A stretch of 36,456 bases of DNA from an uncultured Bacteroidota bacterium (lineage in GTDB: Bacteria; Bacteroidota; Bacteroidia; Chitinophagales; Saprospiraceae): contig CACLQQ010000025.1 of assembly GCA_902609095.1 (NCBI GenBank), positions 1 to 36,456 of the forward strand, given 5' to 3'. The notes under the pieces were generated by a model. That model was not told where the DNA came from and ran no database searches. It worked only from the letters and a program-made list of their open reading frames with translations. Position numbers and translations under genes: made by a program. The first letter of the stretch is position 1. Each line of letters begins with the position of its first letter. Shown one piece after another: positions 34,919 to 36,456 of this stretch.

Positions 34919-36456
34919 ATGAAGAATATTAGAAATGTCGCCTTCATTGCCCACGTTGATCATGGTAAAACGACCTTAGTTGATAAGATTATACACTACT
35001 GTGAGCAGGGTGAAGAAAAAATCCCTGAAGGTGAGTTGATTTTGGATAACAATGATTTAGAGCGAGAGAGGGGAATAACGATATTTGCTAAGAATATCAG
35101 TGTGAACTACAAAGGGAATAAAATCAATCTCATCGATACTCCTGGTCACGCTGATTTTGGAGGAGAGGTTGAGCGAGTACTCAACATGGCTGATGGTGCA
35201 TTATTATTAGTAGATGCTTTTGAGGGGCCTATGCCACAAACTCGATATGTGACTCAAAAGGCTTTGGAGTTAGGCTTAAAGCCATTAGTAGTAGTTAATA
35301 AAGTGGATAAGGAAAACTGTAGACCTGAAGAAGTTCAAGAAGCGGTTTTTGAGCTAATGTTCAATCTTGATGCTTCTGAAGAGCAATTAGAATTTCATAC
35401 GGTATTTGGATCAGCTAAGATGAATTGGATGGGAGAAGGATGGCAAATGCCAACTGATGATATCAGTTATCTTTTAGACATGATCTTGGAACATATCGAT
35501 CCTCCTGCAGATAATCCTGGTGAACTACAAATGCAAATTACTACGATTGATTTCTCATCATATGTAGGTCGTATAGCTATTGGTCGAGTACATCGGGGAA
35601 TATTTGCACAAAATGCTCCTCTATCATTAGTCCGAAGAGATGGGTCTGTTAAGAAGGTAAGAGCTAAGGAGCTATTTGTCTTTAAAGGATTGGGTAAGAT
35701 TAAGACTACGGAAGTAGAGAATGGCGATCTCTGTGCAGTTACAGGTATTGACGACTTTGAAATTGGAGATACAATATGTCCAGCAGAAGCACCATCGGGC
35801 TTAGACGCTATTCCAATAGATGAGCCTACTATGAGTATGGTATTCACGATTAATAATTCACCTTTCTTTGGTAAAGAAGGAGATTTCGTAACGTCCCGAC
35901 ACATCAAAGAGCGTTTGGAGAAGGAGACAGAACGGAATCTTGCCATGAGGGTGGAGGTAACAGAGTCCCCTGACATTTTTAATGTTTATGGTCGTGGTAT
36001 CATGCACTTATCAGTACTAATTGAGACCATGCGGAGAGAGGGTTATGAGCTACAAGTAGGTAAGCCAAGAGTGATCATAAAAGAAATTAATGATGTAAAG
36101 CATGAGCCAGTAGAAGACTTGACCATTGACTTGCCAGAGCATACAGCCGGTAAGGTTATAGAAGCTGTTACTCAGCGTAAAGGTGAGTTAAAAGTTATGG
36201 AGCCCAAAGGAGATCTGATACACTTGGAGTTCACCATTCCTTCAAGAGGTCTTATAGGATTAACAACCACATTGATGAACGTTACTGCTGGTGAAGCAAT
36301 CGTCGCACATAGATTTAAAGATTTTGAGCCATGGAAAGGTGATATTCCATCAAGGAATAAAGGTGCCATGATTGCCATGGAACAAGGTCGAACTTTTGCT
36401 TTTTCGATCGATAAGTTGCAAGATAGAGGAAAGTTTTTTGTAGAACCGGGTACAGA
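34919..36456 (+). CDS. typA: TypA/BipA ribosome-associated GTPase, partial at window end
   Basis: A translational GTPase that binds the ribosome and is needed for stress growth. From ATG at 34919 it reads [24 protein letters not shown] (G1 loop GHVDHGKT-like), [12 protein letters not shown] (G2), [18 protein letters not shown] (G3) and VVNKVDKEN (G4). It continues through the beta-barrel domain ([15 protein letters not shown]) and the C-terminal part ([53 protein letters not shown]) and is still open when the window ends, with about 512 of roughly 600 residues seen. An AAGGA run lies just upstream of the start. It is intact in the part seen. Confidence 0.96.
   Translation, partial: MKNIRNVAFIAHVDHGKTTLVDKIIHYCEQGEEKIPEGELILDNNDLERERGITIFAKNISVNYKGNKINLIDTPGHADFGGEVERVLNMADGALLLVDAFEGPMPQTRYVTQKALELGLKPLVVVNKVDKENCRPEEVQEAVFELMFNLDASEEQLEFHTVFGSAKMNWMGEGWQMPTDDISYLLDMILEHIDPPADNPGELQMQITTIDFSSYVGRIAIGRVHRGIFAQNAPLSLVRRDGSVKKVRAKELFVFKGLGKIKTTEVENGDLCAVTGIDDFEIGDTICPAEAPSGLDAIPIDEPTMSMVFTINNSPFFGKEGDFVTSRHIKERLEKETERNLAMRVEVTESPDIFNVYGRGIMHLSVLIETMRREGYELQVGKPRVIIKEINDVKHEPVEDLTIDLPEHTAGKVIEAVTQRKGELKVMEPKGDLIHLEFTIPSRGLIGLTTTLMNVTAGEAIVAHRFKDFEPWKGDIPSRNKGAMIAMEQGRTFAFSIDKLQDRGKFFVEPGT

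Noticed and set aside
1-36456. CRISPR array, tRNA or rRNA genes, insertion sequences
   Set aside because: No regularly spaced repeats, cloverleaf, rRNA-like stretch, transposase motif or terminal inverted repeats were seen by reading.

Overview
The window looks like a chromosomal segment of a Bacteroidota bacterium. It is AT-rich, shows few Shine-Dalgarno sites, and carries families typical of that phylum: a Lacal_2735-type small protein, a DUF3276/PUR-alpha-like protein, the multi-HhH form of ComEA, a CrtY-type lycopene cyclase and a TAnnTTTG-type promoter match before typA/bipA. The IPTL-CTERM tail suggests a Saprospiria-like lineage (inference). Photolyases, carotenoid and tocopherol-type genes, MsrB and a NhaC antiporter suggest a light-exposed, probably saline habitat (inference).

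Region 1 (15-4952) is a tight seven-gene plus-strand operon for light damage: a FAD photolyase/cryptochrome, DUF2805, an SDR protein lacking the usual catalytic Tyr, a Lacal_2735 protein, a flavin-reductase-like protein, DUF2256, and a second photolyase of the iron-sulfur (PhrB-like) class. Region 2 (4947-16763) is ordinary accessory and housekeeping content: lipoprotein, cupin, tocopherol cyclase-like protein, CNNM/CBS protein, MsrB, a periplasmic thioredoxin-fold protein, lycopene cyclase, FolC, VOC protein, two GlsB-like membrane proteins, and a minus-strand run of a KAS III-like enzyme, an arginine-deiminase-fold enzyme, a thioesterase and a YihY protein. The last three of that run overlap by four bases each.

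Region 3 (16946-32278) is the unusual part. It holds an envelope gene set: a coiled-coil protein, a PspA-like membrane coiled-coil protein, a serine hydrolase of the beta-lactamase fold, a substrate-binding protein fused to OmpA, an ABC permease and ATPase, a double-OmpA protein, and a protein with two HhH repeats. Most members are broken by in-frame stops and one-base indels, many of them in homopolymers, although their motifs are still readable. The competence genes comEA and comEC and an IPTL-CTERM gene with its membrane neighbour are broken in the same way. The coiled-coil and PspA-like genes, a DUF3276 gene and an ABC exporter in the same interval are intact.

Region 4 (32306-36456) has a terminator, a small secreted protein with a T9SS-like domain, an intact nhaC, an SRPBCC/AHSA1 pseudogene with three in-frame stops and no frameshift, and typA/bipA running off the window end. 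No tRNA, rRNA, CRISPR array, insertion sequence or replication origin was recognised.
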